Source: Pseudolabrys sp035718275
GTDB taxonomy: Bacteria; Pseudomonadota; Alphaproteobacteria; Rhizobiales; Xanthobacteraceae
Direction: 5' to 3'
Assembly (NCBI GenBank): GCA_035718275.1
Contig: DASTHI010000025.1
Location: forward strand, 1 to 64,000
Length of the DNA stretch: 64,000 nucleotides
The position numbers and the translations under genes are program-made. Below the pieces are notes generated by a model, which was given only the letters and a program-made list of their open reading frames with translations, searched no databases and was not told the DNA's origin. Within the stretch, counting starts at the first letter, position 1. Each line of letters begins with the position of its first letter. Below, piece after piece: positions 1 to 8,951 of the stretch.

Positions 1-300
1 ACGGGCGGCGGAAGCCGCCCCGGACTTGCGGGTCAGAAAGCCCGTGAGGTACGCGCCAGGGAAGCACGGCGCCGGGGACAGAAAAGCCGCAGGTGGAGCG
101 CCGCGGGGCGCGTGCGTCTCACCGGACGCACGCCGCGCCCCCAAAGCGCGGAAATTGTGTTGGTGCGCCTCGCGGTGCTCCATCCCCCTCGCTTTGCGAG
201 GGGAAAGGAAAGACCGGCCTGCCCGGGGCCGCGATCAAACAATACGGGCGATGGCGCTTGCCTAAAGGCCGGCGCGGGCTCTTTGACAATTGAATCAGAA
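1..300. repeat. GC-rich intergenic repeat-like region
   Basis: No convincing gene is seen in the first 389 bases. The stretch is very GC-rich and full of inverted repeats, for example a perfect hairpin CCCCTCGC-TTT-GCGAGGGG at about 184-202 and several overlapping palindromes between 85 and 155. Open frames on both strands here are arginine- and proline-rich and low in complexity, as expected of non-coding GC-rich DNA. From memory, very similar blocks, ending in a CTCTTTGACAATTGAATC-like tail (here near 280-297), occur many times between genes in Bradyrhizobiaceae genomes and are often mis-annotated as short hypothetical proteins. The repeat status is recollection, not something one copy can prove. 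Confidence 0.45.
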
Positions 301-389
301 GGCCGGCGCGTCGCGATTAAAGCGCGTCACGCGCTTGCGGCGAGCGAACCCGGAAAATCCGTGGCCGGAGTACCCATGCACCGGCAGCC

Positions 390-1268
390 TCACCGCCCCA
401 AAATCGTGCCCGCCATCGCGCGCGGATCGCGCGTCGGCCACGCTCCGGCATCGGCTGCCTGGAAAAGATCCGACAGGTGCATGTTGAAAAGCGCCGGCTC
501 CTCGAGATTGATCGTGTGCCCGCAATTCGCCATGACGACCAATGCGGCGGTCGGGATGTTCTTCTTCATGAGAATGCCCGGCTCGAGGCATGGCCAGTCC
601 TCGTCGCCGGTCATGATCAGCGTCGGCACGGTGATCGTCTTCATCCTGTCGACCAGATCGAACAGCGACGGCCGGCGTTTCTGCACGCCGCGCATGGTGA
701 GTGCCGCGCCTTCGGTCGAGTGCTCGGCAAGCTGATCGGCGAATTCGCGCCAGCCGCGCGTATCCTTGTTCTGATGCTGGACGCGGGTGGGGCCGAGCGC
801 GTAAGCCTCGGCGGCCTTTTTCATCGTCAGCTCTTCGAAGCGCCTTGCCGAGGCTTCCGCCTCCTCGGCGAATTTCGCCCGCTCGCCGGGGGCTGCGCCG
901 TAGCCGCAGCCGGCGACAACGACAGACCGGCAGCGATTGCCATAGGTGAAGCCGAAGTGCAGGGCGGCGAAGCCGCCCATCGAAAGCCCGACGATGTGGG
1001 CCTTCTCGATCTTCAGCGCATCGAGCACAGAGCGGATGTCATCGCGCGCGCGGTCCTGCGAGTACTTCTCCTGGTCTTTCGGCACATCCGAAGGCGGATA
1101 GCCGCGGGCGTTGAACGGGATGCAGCGGTAATACTTCGAGAAATGGCGAACCTGAGGCTCCCATGAGCGATAGTCGCCGGCGAATTCGTGGACGAAGACG
1201 ATCGGGATGCCTTTTCCGGTTTCTTCGTAATAGAGCTTCACTCCGTCGTCGGTTGTCAGATGTGGCAT
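390..1268 (-). CDS. Alpha/beta fold hydrolase
   Basis: The 292-residue product has the alpha/beta-hydrolase fold: an HE oxyanion-type segment after strand 3 (VFVHEF, near residue 25), the nucleophile elbow GLSMGG with Ser96, a likely acid in GDED (Asp222 or Asp224) and His251 in NCGH. No signal peptide is seen, so it should be cytoplasmic. It is the last gene of a minus-strand run; 11 bases separate it from the upstream SDR gene. Members of this family hydrolyse esters, lactones or C-C bonds of ring-cleavage products, and the neighbours (amidase, RidA, CoA-transferase, SDRs) fit a catabolic role. The exact substrate cannot be read from sequence. Confidence 0.85.
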   Translation of the reverse strand: MPHLTTDDGVKLYYEETGKGIPIVFVHEFAGDYRSWEPQVRHFSKYYRCIPFNARGYPPSDVPKDQEKYSQDRARDDIRSVLDALKIEKAHIVGLSMGGFAALHFGFTYGNRCRSVVVAGCGYGAAPGERAKFAEEAEASARRFEELTMKKAAEAYALGPTRVQHQNKDTRGWREFADQLAEHSTEGAALTMRGVQKRRPSLFDLVDRMKTITVPTLIMTGDEDWPCLEPGILMKKNIPTAALVVMANCGHTINLEEPALFNMHLSDLFQAADAGAWPTRDPRAMAGTILGR

Positions 1269-1279
1269 GGAGTCCCCGT

Positions 1280-2062
1280 TCAGAAAGCTTGCACGCGCGC
1301 GGACTGTCCCGCGTCGATCGTGACGATGGAGCCGCTTGTGTAGCCCGAATGGTCAGAGGCGAGGAAGGCGATGGCGGCGCCGATTTCCTCCGGCCTTGCG
1401 CCGCGCCCGAACGCGAGCGGCTTGAGGAGGTCCTTCCAGTTCTCTTCGCTGCCGGTGCGGTCGCGAGCTTTGCGTTTCATGAGCGTGACCAGGCGGTCGG
1501 TTGCGACCGGACCGGGATGGATCGCTAGGACACGGATCCCGTCCTTTACGCTGACGCTGCCGAGCGATTGGGTGAATGCCGCAAGCGCAGCATTGCCGGC
1601 CACGCCGCAGATGTATTCCGGATCGTGCGTTTCGGCGGCATTTCCCACCACGTTGATGATCACACCGCGATTGCGCTTCTGCATCAGCGCGTAGAAGGCG
1701 CGGCACATGTTGATATAGCCGAACACCTTGAGATCCCAGGCCTTGCGCCAGGTCGCTTCGTCCACATTGAGCAGGCTGCCGCCTGGAATCGCGCCGGCAT
1801 TGTTCACGAGAATGTCGATATCGGGATAATCGCGTGCGAGCCGGTCGACATTGGCGCTGTCGGCAAGGTCGGCGGCCACCGTGTCGACCCGCACATTCGA
1901 CTTCTGCGCAATAGCGGATTTTGCTGCGGCAAGTGCCTCGCTGCTGCGCGATACGAGGACGACGTTGCAGCCTTCGCCGGCGAGAATTTCGGCGGCAGCC
2001 CGCCCGATCCCTTTAGAGCCGCCGGTCACGAGAGCCGTCTTGCCGGCAAGTTTCAAATCCAT
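1280..2062 (-). CDS. SDR-family protein lacking the YxxxK catalytic pair
   Basis: This 260-residue protein is a classical short-chain dehydrogenase/reductase by fold: TGGSKGIG nucleotide-binding motif at residues 13-20, an acidic/Ala-Asp segment near 64-66, NNAG at 87-90 and a C-terminal substrate loop (HPGPVATDRL). The catalytic segment is odd. Where classical SDRs have YxxSK, this one reads GVAGN (residues 153-157), so the Tyr is Gly and the Lys is Asn; the catalytic Ser position (IINVVGNAA) is also not Ser. It therefore either uses other residues, binds NAD(P) without classical catalysis, or serves another role. It lies between the epimerase-like gene upstream (215 bases away) and the hydrolase gene downstream (11 bases). 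Confidence 0.85.
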   Translation of the reverse strand: MDLKLAGKTALVTGGSKGIGRAAAEILAGEGCNVVLVSRSSEALAAAKSAIAQKSNVRVDTVAADLADSANVDRLARDYPDIDILVNNAGAIPGGSLLNVDEATWRKAWDLKVFGYINMCRAFYALMQKRNRGVIINVVGNAAETHDPEYICGVAGNAALAAFTQSLGSVSVKDGIRVLAIHPGPVATDRLVTLMKRKARDRTGSEENWKDLLKPLAFGRGARPEEIGAAIAFLASDHSGYTSGSIVTIDAGQSARVQAF

Positions 2063-2276
2063 GATGTCCCCTCAGACACAAGGCGGGCGACTATGACGGC
2101 CCTGTCGGCGGACGGCAACTGTTGACGCCTGCTTGGCTGTCATGCTGCGTCCGGCGAATGTGATGCGGGCAGGGCGCAGCGATGAGGCTCACGCAGGGCA
2201 GGTCGGTGCCGGATATGGCTATCATTGACGGCTATGAAACGGACCTCAGCCGCAGGCTGGCTGAGGGCGTCGCAGG

Positions 2277-3161
2277 TTATCGCGCGGCCTCGATCAGGCG
2301 ACGGACGCCTTCACGGTGACCGACTTGCGCGCGAAATCCGAAATCGCGTGCGGCGGGCTCGATGTCGAGCGGACCGCGCGCGGCGCGTGGCTTGCTGCTG
2401 TCGATCTCGATCCGCACAGGCTTGCCGGCAGCCGCCGCGGCAGCGGCGATGTCATCGGGCGTGACTTTTTCCGCATGCGCGATGAAATAGCTCAGCTGCT
2501 TGCGGGTCGCGGAGAAGCAGGCCTGCACGGCGGCGCGCGCAGCATCGTCGATGTAGATGTACGGCCAATCGGTCATCGGAGATATGCGTGCGGTCCCGCC
2601 CGCAAGCGCAGCGCCGACGATCTGCTCGACAGTGAATGTTGTCTCGCGGCCCGGTCCGTATATTACGGTGAACCGAAGCGAACACAGATCGAGGGGAATT
2701 CTGGTCCAAAGGCCGCGCAGGACCATCTCCATCGCTGCCTTGGACGCGCTGTAGGTGTTGTTGGGACGCAACGGATAGTCTTCGCCGACGGCTTCGGCCT
2801 CATAGAAACTGCCCAGCGCCGCGGCGGAGGAGCAGTAGACGAAAGTCCTCACGCCGGTGTCGATGGCGGCGTACAGCAGATTGAGGCTTCCCAGCACGTT
2901 GATTGCGATGACGCTCGCCGGATCGTCGGCAAGCACCATCGGGCCGGAGACACCGCCGGCGTGGATGATGTGGGTGACTTTGTTCTCGGCAAGCAGCTTG
3001 GTCAGTCTTTGTCGATCCGAGAGGTCGTCGACGACCTGGACTGTTGAAGATGCGCGGGGATCGAGCCCGATCGCGTGCATCGACTTCTCGGCGAGCAGGG
3101 CCATGATTGCCTTGCCGAGAAAACCGCTCGCGCCGGTCACCAGTGTGACGTTATCTCCCAT
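2277..3161 (-). CDS. NAD-dependent epimerase/dehydratase (extended SDR)
   Basis: The 294-residue product begins with a Rossmann fingerprint TGASGFLG (residues 9-16), has a CSSAAA strand carrying the catalytic Ser/Thr position and an intact YSASK motif (about 139-143), followed by the RFTVIYGPG segment typical of extended SDRs of the NAD-dependent epimerase/dehydratase group. This group acts on nucleotide sugars but also on many other hydroxy/keto substrates. No sugar-pathway genes are near; the gene lies between an SDR and a CoA-transferase in a catabolic-looking minus-strand run, so a dehydrogenase role is just as likely. Unlike its SDR neighbour it keeps all catalytic residues. Confidence 0.85.
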   Translation of the reverse strand: MGDNVTLVTGASGFLGKAIMALLAEKSMHAIGLDPRASSTVQVVDDLSDRQRLTKLLAENKVTHIIHAGGVSGPMVLADDPASVIAINVLGSLNLLYAAIDTGVRTFVYCSSAAALGSFYEAEAVGEDYPLRPNNTYSASKAAMEMVLRGLWTRIPLDLCSLRFTVIYGPGRETTFTVEQIVGAALAGGTARISPMTDWPYIYIDDAARAAVQACFSATRKQLSYFIAHAEKVTPDDIAAAAAAAGKPVRIEIDSSKPRAARGPLDIEPAARDFGFRAQVGHREGVRRLIEAAR

Positions 3162-3279
3162 GCGCTTCAGGATCCTGTTGGAGAAACCTTATGGTCATTC
3201 CGGGCGGGCCATGAGACGCGAATTCCGGTTTGCCGTTTCGCCGCGTCCGGAATGAGGAGAATACTTTTTGACTGGCATC

Positions 3280-4467
3280 CTAGACGATCTTCCTGGCGCG
3301 AAAGTCCGCAATTTCGGCCGCGCTGTAGCCGAGAGCGTGAAGAATCTCATCGCTGTCGGCGCCAGCATCGGGCAGGGGCGAGGCGACGCGCGCCGGAGTG
3401 CGGGACAAGTTGATCGGCTGCGCGACGACGCGCACCTCGCCCCGCGTCGGATGCTGCAGCGGGACGGCAATGCCGAGATGCTCCACCTGAGGGTCCGAGA
3501 AAACCTCATCCATTTTGTAGATCGGTCCCGCCGGAACACCTTCCTTTTCGAGCAGCTGCAGCCATTCCGCTGAAGTTTTTGTCTTGAAAATCCCGGCGAG
3601 CAGGCTGGTCAATTGCGGACGATTGCGGAAGCGGAGATCGCCGGTCGCATATTCCGGTTCCTCCCCGAGATCGCGACGGCCCAACGCGGCACAGAGCGCG
3701 CGCCACTGACCGTCGCCGCCGACACCGATATTGATGAAACCATCCGCCGTCTCGAAGACGCCCATCGGGGTGGAATAGGGGTGATCATTGCCCGCCTGGG
3801 CCGGCACGATCCCATCGATCAGATAGCGCGCCGCCTGAAAATCCATCATTGCGATCTGCGCTTCCAGCAATGAGGTATGGACCCATTGCCCGCGGCCGGA
3901 ACGCTCTCGCTCGGCAAGCGCAATGAGGATGCCCGTTGCGGCATAGATGCCCGCCGAACTGTCGGCAACGGCGATGCCGGCCCGCATTGGCGCCGAACCC
4001 GGCATGCCCGTCACGGCCATCAGTCCGCCCATGCCCTGGGCGATCTGGTCGAAGCCGGCGCGCCTGCGATACGGGCCGCTCTGACCGAAGCCGGAAATCG
4101 AGGCGAGGATGATGCGCGGGTTGGCCTCGCTGAGTGCGTCATAGGCGATTCCCATGCGCTCCTTGACGTCCGGCCGGAAGTTTTCGACCACGACATCGAT
4201 ATCCTTGACCAGCCGCATGAAGATGTCGCGACCGGAAGGCTCTTTCAGGTTGAGCGTGAGCGAGCGCTTGTTGCGGTGGAGATTGATCATGTCATAGCCG
4301 TCGCGGGCGCCACTGATGCCTTCGTTCGGATCAATGCCGCGAGGCGCCTCGATCTTGATGATGTCGGCGCCGAAATCGCCCAGGATGCGGCAGCATGTCG
4401 GCCCGGCGCGGGCGCGGGTGAGGTCGAGCACGCGAATATGCGACAGCGCCTTCGGCTGATCGGTCAT
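3280..4467 (-). CDS. Class III CoA-transferase (CaiB/BaiF family)
   Basis: The 395-residue product starts with the family hallmark: VLDLTRARAGPTCCRILGDFGAD, then KIEAP, matching formyl-CoA transferase/CaiB/BaiF proteins, which move CoA between carboxylic acids through an aspartyl-CoA thioester. The length agrees with the family (about 400). I chose the ATG at 4467 because the family fold starts there and because its ATG overlaps the TGA of the amidase gene (ATGA), a sign of translational coupling; the frame is open for 92 further codons upstream but those lie inside the amidase gene. Activation of an acid released by the amidase is a sensible inferred role. Confidence 0.9.
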   Translation of the reverse strand: MTDQPKALSHIRVLDLTRARAGPTCCRILGDFGADIIKIEAPRGIDPNEGISGARDGYDMINLHRNKRSLTLNLKEPSGRDIFMRLVKDIDVVVENFRPDVKERMGIAYDALSEANPRIILASISGFGQSGPYRRRAGFDQIAQGMGGLMAVTGMPGSAPMRAGIAVADSSAGIYAATGILIALAERERSGRGQWVHTSLLEAQIAMMDFQAARYLIDGIVPAQAGNDHPYSTPMGVFETADGFINIGVGGDGQWRALCAALGRRDLGEEPEYATGDLRFRNRPQLTSLLAGIFKTKTSAEWLQLLEKEGVPAGPIYKMDEVFSDPQVEHLGIAVPLQHPTRGEVRVVAQPINLSRTPARVASPLPDAGADSDEILHALGYSAAEIADFRARKIV

Positions 4468-5795
4468 TCCAATCGTCCCCCGTATGAGGCTTTCACCACG
4501 TCGTGAACCGCGTCGGGAATCCGCGCGTGCCAGTCGCTGCGTTCCTGCACCGCCACGGCCAGGGCGATCAATGCGTGGTCGGACCCGGGCTTGCCGACGA
4601 TCTGAAGCGCAACCGGCATCGCACGATCGTCGAATCCGGTAGGTATGGCCACAGCCGGAAAGCCGAGGGCGTTTGCGAAACGCGTCCAGCGGCTGAGTTC
4701 GTAGAGCGTCTTTGGCCGAAAATCGCTTGCGGCTGGATCGCACTCGGCAAGCCGCGGCGTCCTCATCGTCAAGACGGGGAGGACGATCGCTCGCGCGTCC
4801 TTGAAAACCTGCCGAATGAAATCACGGGCGAGCGACGGCCGCGCCGCGACGCTCGCCGCCAGTACTTCGTCATTGATCTCAAGGCCCTTGCGCAGGCGCT
4901 TGGTCAGCGTAGCGTCGAGCGTTCCGGAGTCCATGAGCGCGCGATGAATGCGTGCTGCTTCTCCCTGCATGATTGCGAAAACGTGCGGATCGACTGCCTC
5001 GATCGCCGCGGCCGCGTCGGTACGCTCGATTTCCATTCCGCAGCCAGCGATTGCGTCGACGCCGTTGCGGCAAGCGGCAGCGACAGGCGGCTCGGCGACA
5101 TCGAGAATGTCCTGCACGAACGCAAGCTTGCGGATCGGCTCGGCTTCGCCTGCAGCAAAAAGGACACGCGCGGGCGCCTCGAGGTCTGCCGCGCTGCGCG
5201 CGAGAAGGCCAATCGTATCGAGACTGGGAGACAAGGGTATCGCGCCGGCGGAGGGCACGACGCCGAAGCTCGGTTTCCATGCGGTGACGCCGCAGCAATG
5301 CGCCGGAATGCGCAGGGAGCCACCGGTGTCCGATCCCAGCGCAAAGACGACCGACCCGCTGGCGACCGCAACCGCAGAGCCGGACGAGGAGCCTCCGGTA
5401 ATAAAGTCGAAATTCCAGGGGTTCTTCGGCGAGCCCTGTACGGCATTGTACCCGGAGGGTTCATAGGCAAGCTCGGTCATCGCCGTGTAGCCGATGCGGT
5501 GCGCCCCGGCGCGATCGAGAAGATCGAGAACCGCTGCTGGTTCAGCCCGGTTCATCTCTAGTGGCCGCGCGAGCCCGCCATGCGGCTTCCGGGTGGCGGA
5601 TACGAAGAGATCCTTAGCGGCATAGGGCATTGCATCGAGCGGACCGCGGGTGGAGGAAGCTGCACCAGCAGATTCAAATGCCACAAAGGCATGCAGACGT
5701 GACTCCAACCGGCGCGCATATTCGACTGCGCCCGCACAAAATCGAGCGCGCTCCACTGGATCGAGGCTTGCCCATTCGCAAAAGCGCTGCGGCAT
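4464..5795 (-). CDS. Amidase (amidase signature family)
   Basis: The product (443 residues from the ATG at 5795; 450 if the TTG at 5816 is used) shows the Ser-cisSer-Lys machinery of amidase-signature enzymes: Lys in PYAAKDLF (68 of the long form), GGSSSGS at 141-147 with the cis-Ser, and the nucleophilic Ser in GSDTGGS (Ser167). These enzymes hydrolyse a carboxamide to acid plus ammonia. I favour the ATG because AGGA and GAG lie just before it; the TTG would overlap the RidA stop as TTGA but has no clear ribosome site. The gene lies between RidA and a CoA-transferase, all coupled by overlaps. The real substrate is unknown; GatA itself is longer and normally sits with gatB/gatC, which are absent. 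Confidence 0.88.
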   Translation of the reverse strand: MPQRFCEWASLDPVERARFCAGAVEYARRLESRLHAFVAFESAGAASSTRGPLDAMPYAAKDLFVSATRKPHGGLARPLEMNRAEPAAVLDLLDRAGAHRIGYTAMTELAYEPSGYNAVQGSPKNPWNFDFITGGSSSGSAVAVASGSVVFALGSDTGGSLRIPAHCCGVTAWKPSFGVVPSAGAIPLSPSLDTIGLLARSAADLEAPARVLFAAGEAEPIRKLAFVQDILDVAEPPVAAACRNGVDAIAGCGMEIERTDAAAAIEAVDPHVFAIMQGEAARIHRALMDSGTLDATLTKRLRKGLEINDEVLAASVAARPSLARDFIRQVFKDARAIVLPVLTMRTPRLAECDPAASDFRPKTLYELSRWTRFANALGFPAVAIPTGFDDRAMPVALQIVGKPGSDHALIALAVAVQERSDWHARIPDAVHDVVKASYGGRLE

Positions 5796-5812
5796 CGGTC
5801 CTGCTCGGCAAA

Positions 5813-6223
5813 TCAACCGCGATCTCTGACGGCGATCGCCTCGATCTCAACCATGAGATCCGGATGCGAAAGCCGGCGCACCTCGACCGTCGTGCTCGCC
5901 GGCAGACCGACGCCAAGAAAATTGTGACGGACGTCAACATGACGGAAGAACTCATCGATGTCTGTCACGAATGTCGTGGTCTTCACCAGATCTTCGAGCC
6001 TTGCGCCTGCGGCATCGAGCGCAAGCCGGAGGTTTTCACCCACCTGCTGAACCTGAGCCCGCATGTTGCGCGGGCCGACAATATTTCCCGACTTATCGCG
6101 CGCAAGTTGTCCTGAAATGAAAATGAGCGCCTGCGTTTCAGCCACGACCACGTGCGAGTAAAGCACGCGTCCATCGAGCGCGCGTTGAAACAACGTTGTC
6201 GGTTGGATTCTGTTTATTGCCAT
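5813..6223 (-). CDS. RidA-family (YjgF/YER057c) deaminase-like protein
   Basis: A 136-residue protein with the RidA/YjgF/UK114 fold. The C-terminal half holds the family stretch (LPASTTVEV followed by Arg, then the hydrophobic VEIEAIAV strand), where the conserved Arg binds the substrate carboxylate. RidA proteins hydrolyse reactive enamines/imines, and a branch works as 2-aminomuconate-type deaminases in aromatic degradation. It is the first gene of the minus-strand unit that continues into the amidase and CoA-transferase and is divergent from a NitT/TauT-type importer with 82 bases between the start codons. That setting favours a pathway-specific deaminase or enamine-clearing role over general metabolite repair; this is inference. 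Confidence 0.88.
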   Translation of the reverse strand: MAINRIQPTTLFQRALDGRVLYSHVVVAETQALIFISGQLARDKSGNIVGPRNMRAQVQQVGENLRLALDAAGARLEDLVKTTTFVTDIDEFFRHVDVRHNFLGVGLPASTTVEVRRLSHPDLMVEIEAIAVRDRG

Positions 6224-6305
6224 GGCGGCTATGCTGCCTTTCTCGGCTATTGCGGTTGGGCTTACCGTTTAGCAAGATGCCCCAGACTGGCAAAGGAGAG
6301 CGAGA

Positions 6306-7367
6306 ATGCGTGCATTACCGTTCGGTCGTTCGAGTTGCATATCGCGACGTCACCTGTTGCAGGCTGCTACCGCTGGAGTAGCGGGCGCGTCATTGAGCGC
6401 TGTTTCACGTGCCATTGCCGCACCTGTGACGATCCACTACGCGACCGGCGGCGGCATCGGGCCGAACGAAATGGAGACGATTATCTACTTGGACTATTTG
6501 AAGCAAAACGTTCTGAAGAATTACGGAAAGTCCTACACCCTTGAGATGACTTTTACCCGTGGTACGCCGGAAGCTGCGACGTTGCTCGCATCGGGCCAGG
6601 CAGACTTGGGTACCCTTGCCTTTTCGAGTTTTGCGACCGCGGTCGCCAAAAACGCCGTTGCCGGTGGACTGTCGATTATTTCCGACAATTATCAGGATGG
6701 TCACGCCGGCAATGCGACCAATACGTTCTTCGTTCTGCAGGACTCGCCCATCAAGACTGTCGAGGATCTCAAGGGGAAGAAGGTCGGCATCAACGCCTAT
6801 GGTTCGGCGGTCGACCTGGTTCTTCGTGTGGTCCTGAAAAAGAAGGGACTTGATCCGCGACGCGATGTGCAGATCGTCGAAGTCAATTTCCCCAACATGG
6901 CTGCTGCGATCCGCGAGAAGCGTGTCGATTGCGGCGTATTGGTTATTCCGTTTCTCGCGGTCGAGAGCCGGAAGGGCGATTTGCGGGCGCTTTTTACTGG
7001 TGGCGATGCGTTCGGACCTTCGTCTGTGATTTTTCAGGTCGCGCGCACCGACTTCCTGAAGCAGAATACGGATGCAGTTCGCGGATTTCTTGCTGACTAC
7101 GTGACTGGGCTCAATTGGTATTACGACAAGGCCAATCGAACCAAGGCGATTGAACTGGTCGCTGCTTTCACCAAATCGCCGAAAGAGGTCCTCGATAGTT
7201 ATTTTGCCACCGGAAGCGACTATTATCGCGATCCGAATGGGTGCGTGTCGGCCATCGCAATTCAGAAGCCGATCGATGCAATGGTCGAGGAAAAGCTGAT
7301 CCCGCAGCCGGTGGATGCTTCAAAGTATCTCGCGTTGAACTATCTGCCGCACCCGTGCTCGACCTAG
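6306..7367 (+). CDS. ABC transporter substrate-binding protein, NMT1/NitT-TauT type, Tat-exported
   Basis: The 353-residue product opens with a twin-arginine signal (SRRHLLQ at 13-19 followed by an Ala/Gly-rich hydrophobic stretch ending near AIAAP, residue 40), so it should be exported folded to the periplasm. The mature part has the SsuA/THI5/NMT1-like binding fold (IHYATGGG; GQADLGTLAF; DLKGKKVGINAYGSA). Such proteins capture sulfonates, nitrate, aromatic acids, thiamine precursors and similar anions. A good ribosome site (AAGGAGAG) precedes the ATG at 6306. It leads a four-gene importer operon and is divergent from the RidA-amidase unit, so it probably brings in the substrate for that pathway. 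Confidence 0.87.
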   Translation: MRALPFGRSSCISRRHLLQAATAGVAGASLSAVSRAIAAPVTIHYATGGGIGPNEMETIIYLDYLKQNVLKNYGKSYTLEMTFTRGTPEAATLLASGQADLGTLAFSSFATAVAKNAVAGGLSIISDNYQDGHAGNATNTFFVLQDSPIKTVEDLKGKKVGINAYGSAVDLVLRVVLKKKGLDPRRDVQIVEVNFPNMAAAIREKRVDCGVLVIPFLAVESRKGDLRALFTGGDAFGPSSVIFQVARTDFLKQNTDAVRGFLADYVTGLNWYYDKANRTKAIELVAAFTKSPKEVLDSYFATGSDYYRDPNGCVSAIAIQKPIDAMVEEKLIPQPVDASKYLALNYLPHPCST

Positions 7368-8161
7368 ACCGGCCGAAGATCGAGATTCGCGGGGTATCGA
7401 AGTCCTACACGAGTGACCACGGCCCAGTGGTCGCACTGCGCGGTACCGACCTGAAGGTGAAGCAGGGGGAATTTGTTTCCATCGTTGGTCCTTCAGGCTG
7501 CGGCAAGAGCACGCTGCTTTACATCGTTGGTGGATTTCTTGCCGCAGAAGGAGACGTTTTGATCGACGGGGCCGCGATCTCAGGTCCCGGCACCGATCGT
7601 GGTGTGGTATTTCAGGAATACGCCTTATTTCCCTGGCTGACGGTCTACGACAATATCGGCTTCGGACTCGAGCGTCAGCACGTACCTCGAGAAGAGCGGG
7701 CAAAGATCGTCGAGCGGCTCGTGGGCGTCATTGGCCTAAGCGGGTTTGAGAACCGTTTCCCTCGCGAGTTGTCTGGCGGCATGAAACAGCGTGTGGCCAT
7801 TGCGCGCACACTCGCCTGTGACCCTGCGATCCTGCTGCTCGATGAGCCGTTTGGCGCTCTGGACGCGCAAACACGGGAGATCATGCAGGACGAGCTGTTG
7901 CGAATTTGGCTTGAGACGCGGAAGACAGTCTTGATGGTCACTCATGACGTGACCGAGGCGGTCTATCTGTCCGACCGCATATGCGTGATGTCGGCAAGGC
8001 CGGGCCAGATCATCGAAGAATTCACGGTTGGACTCGACCGTGCGCTGGCCCGTGAAGAACTTGTGGTATCGCCTGAATTCAATGCGCTTCGCAACAAGGT
8101 CTGGCTTTCCGTCCGACGTCAGGCGCTGGCTGCCGGACGGGAAAACATGCGGGCGCTCTGA
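7355..8161 (+). CDS. ABC transporter ATP-binding protein (NitT/TauT family)
   Basis: The product (268 residues from the GTG at 7355) has every ABC ATPase motif: Walker A GPSGCGKST, the Q-loop (VVFQEYALFPW), signature LSGGMKQRVAIAR, Walker B ILLLDEPFGALD and the switch His in VLMVTHDVTEA. It matches the SsuB/TauB subgroup. The reading frame is open further upstream inside the binding-protein gene, but no ATG lies near the domain start; the GTG at 7355, overlapping the preceding stop by 13 bases, places the domain (KIEIRGVSKSY) where the family usually starts. The start is the least certain point. It powers the importer together with the two permeases that follow. Confidence 0.9.
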   Translation: MLDLDRPKIEIRGVSKSYTSDHGPVVALRGTDLKVKQGEFVSIVGPSGCGKSTLLYIVGGFLAAEGDVLIDGAAISGPGTDRGVVFQEYALFPWLTVYDNIGFGLERQHVPREERAKIVERLVGVIGLSGFENRFPRELSGGMKQRVAIARTLACDPAILLLDEPFGALDAQTREIMQDELLRIWLETRKTVLMVTHDVTEAVYLSDRICVMSARPGQIIEEFTVGLDRALAREELVVSPEFNALRNKVWLSVRRQALAAGRENMRAL

Positions 8162-8162
8162 C

Positions 8163-8951
8163 ATGCCGCGCACATGGATGCCAAAGCTGCTCAGCCGGTC
8201 GGGGCCGCTGGTTCTCTTTGTCGTCTTCTGGCAAGGCATTTGCAGCGCCGGCATTGTCAATGTTGACTTTCTTCCACCACCGACCAGTGTCGGCGCAGCG
8301 CTGCTGGATTTGTTTCGCGGCGGCGAGATTGCCAACAACCTCTTTGTCACGCTCTTCAGGGCCGCTGTCGGGCTTGTGCTCGGATCTGTCTGCGGAATCC
8401 TGATTGGCCTGATGATGGCCCGCTCGGAAGCCTTCCGAGCCTATGTCACGCCAATCGTGGGCGGCACCTATTCGCTGCCGAAATCGGCTCTCATACCTCT
8501 TTTCGCGCTCTGGTTCGGCATCGGCAATGTGACTGCGATAGCCGCCGTGTTTCTGGCATGCCTGTTGCCGGTTATCGTGAATACCTATCATGGCGTCGTC
8601 ACGACCCCGAAGGTCCTGGTTTGGAGCGCGCAGGCCTTGGGCACGGTCGAACGAGAAATGTCTTTTCGCATCCTTCTTCGTAACGCCTTGCCGGATATCC
8701 TGACCGGGTTGCGCATTGCGCTCGGATTCTCATTCGTTTTGGCCATTTCGGCCGAAATGATTGCGTCGACGAACGGCATTGGAAAACTGATTTTCCTTTA
8801 TGGGGAAAATGGAACCTACGACTACATGTTCGCCGCGATCGGTTGCATCGTCATCGTCGCCTTTTTTGTCGATCGCTTGGTGCTTGCCGCGACGCGTCGC
8901 CTGCTGCGATGGCATCAGTCGGCGGTCGAACAGGAGCAAGTGCAGTCGTGA
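8163..8951 (+). CDS. ABC transporter permease (NitT/TauT family), first of two
   Basis: A 262-residue inner-membrane protein with about six membrane spans and the binding-protein-dependent transport (EAA) loop near residues 165-200, including the pattern around AQALGTVEREMSFRILLRNALPDILTGLRIALG. The ATG at 8163 directly follows the ATPase stop (8159-8161). It resembles SsuC/TauC. A second, clearly different permease follows with a GTGA overlap, so the channel may be a heterodimer, unlike the homodimer formed by SsuC or TauC. Confidence 0.9.
   Translation: MPRTWMPKLLSRSGPLVLFVVFWQGICSAGIVNVDFLPPPTSVGAALLDLFRGGEIANNLFVTLFRAAVGLVLGSVCGILIGLMMARSEAFRAYVTPIVGGTYSLPKSALIPLFALWFGIGNVTAIAAVFLACLLPVIVNTYHGVVTTPKVLVWSAQALGTVEREMSFRILLRNALPDILTGLRIALGFSFVLAISAEMIASTNGIGKLIFLYGENGTYDYMFAAIGCIVIVAFFVDRLVLAATRRLLRWHQSAVEQEQVQS

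Noticed and set aside
270..300. CTCTTTGACAATTGAATC, reminiscent of leaders before rRNA operons
   Set aside because: No rRNA follows; the next gene is a minus-strand hydrolase. It is kept as part of the repeat-like block only.
4744..5560. Long plus-strand frame opposite the amidase gene
   Set aside because: The amidase signature and overlaps with both neighbours are clear on the other strand.
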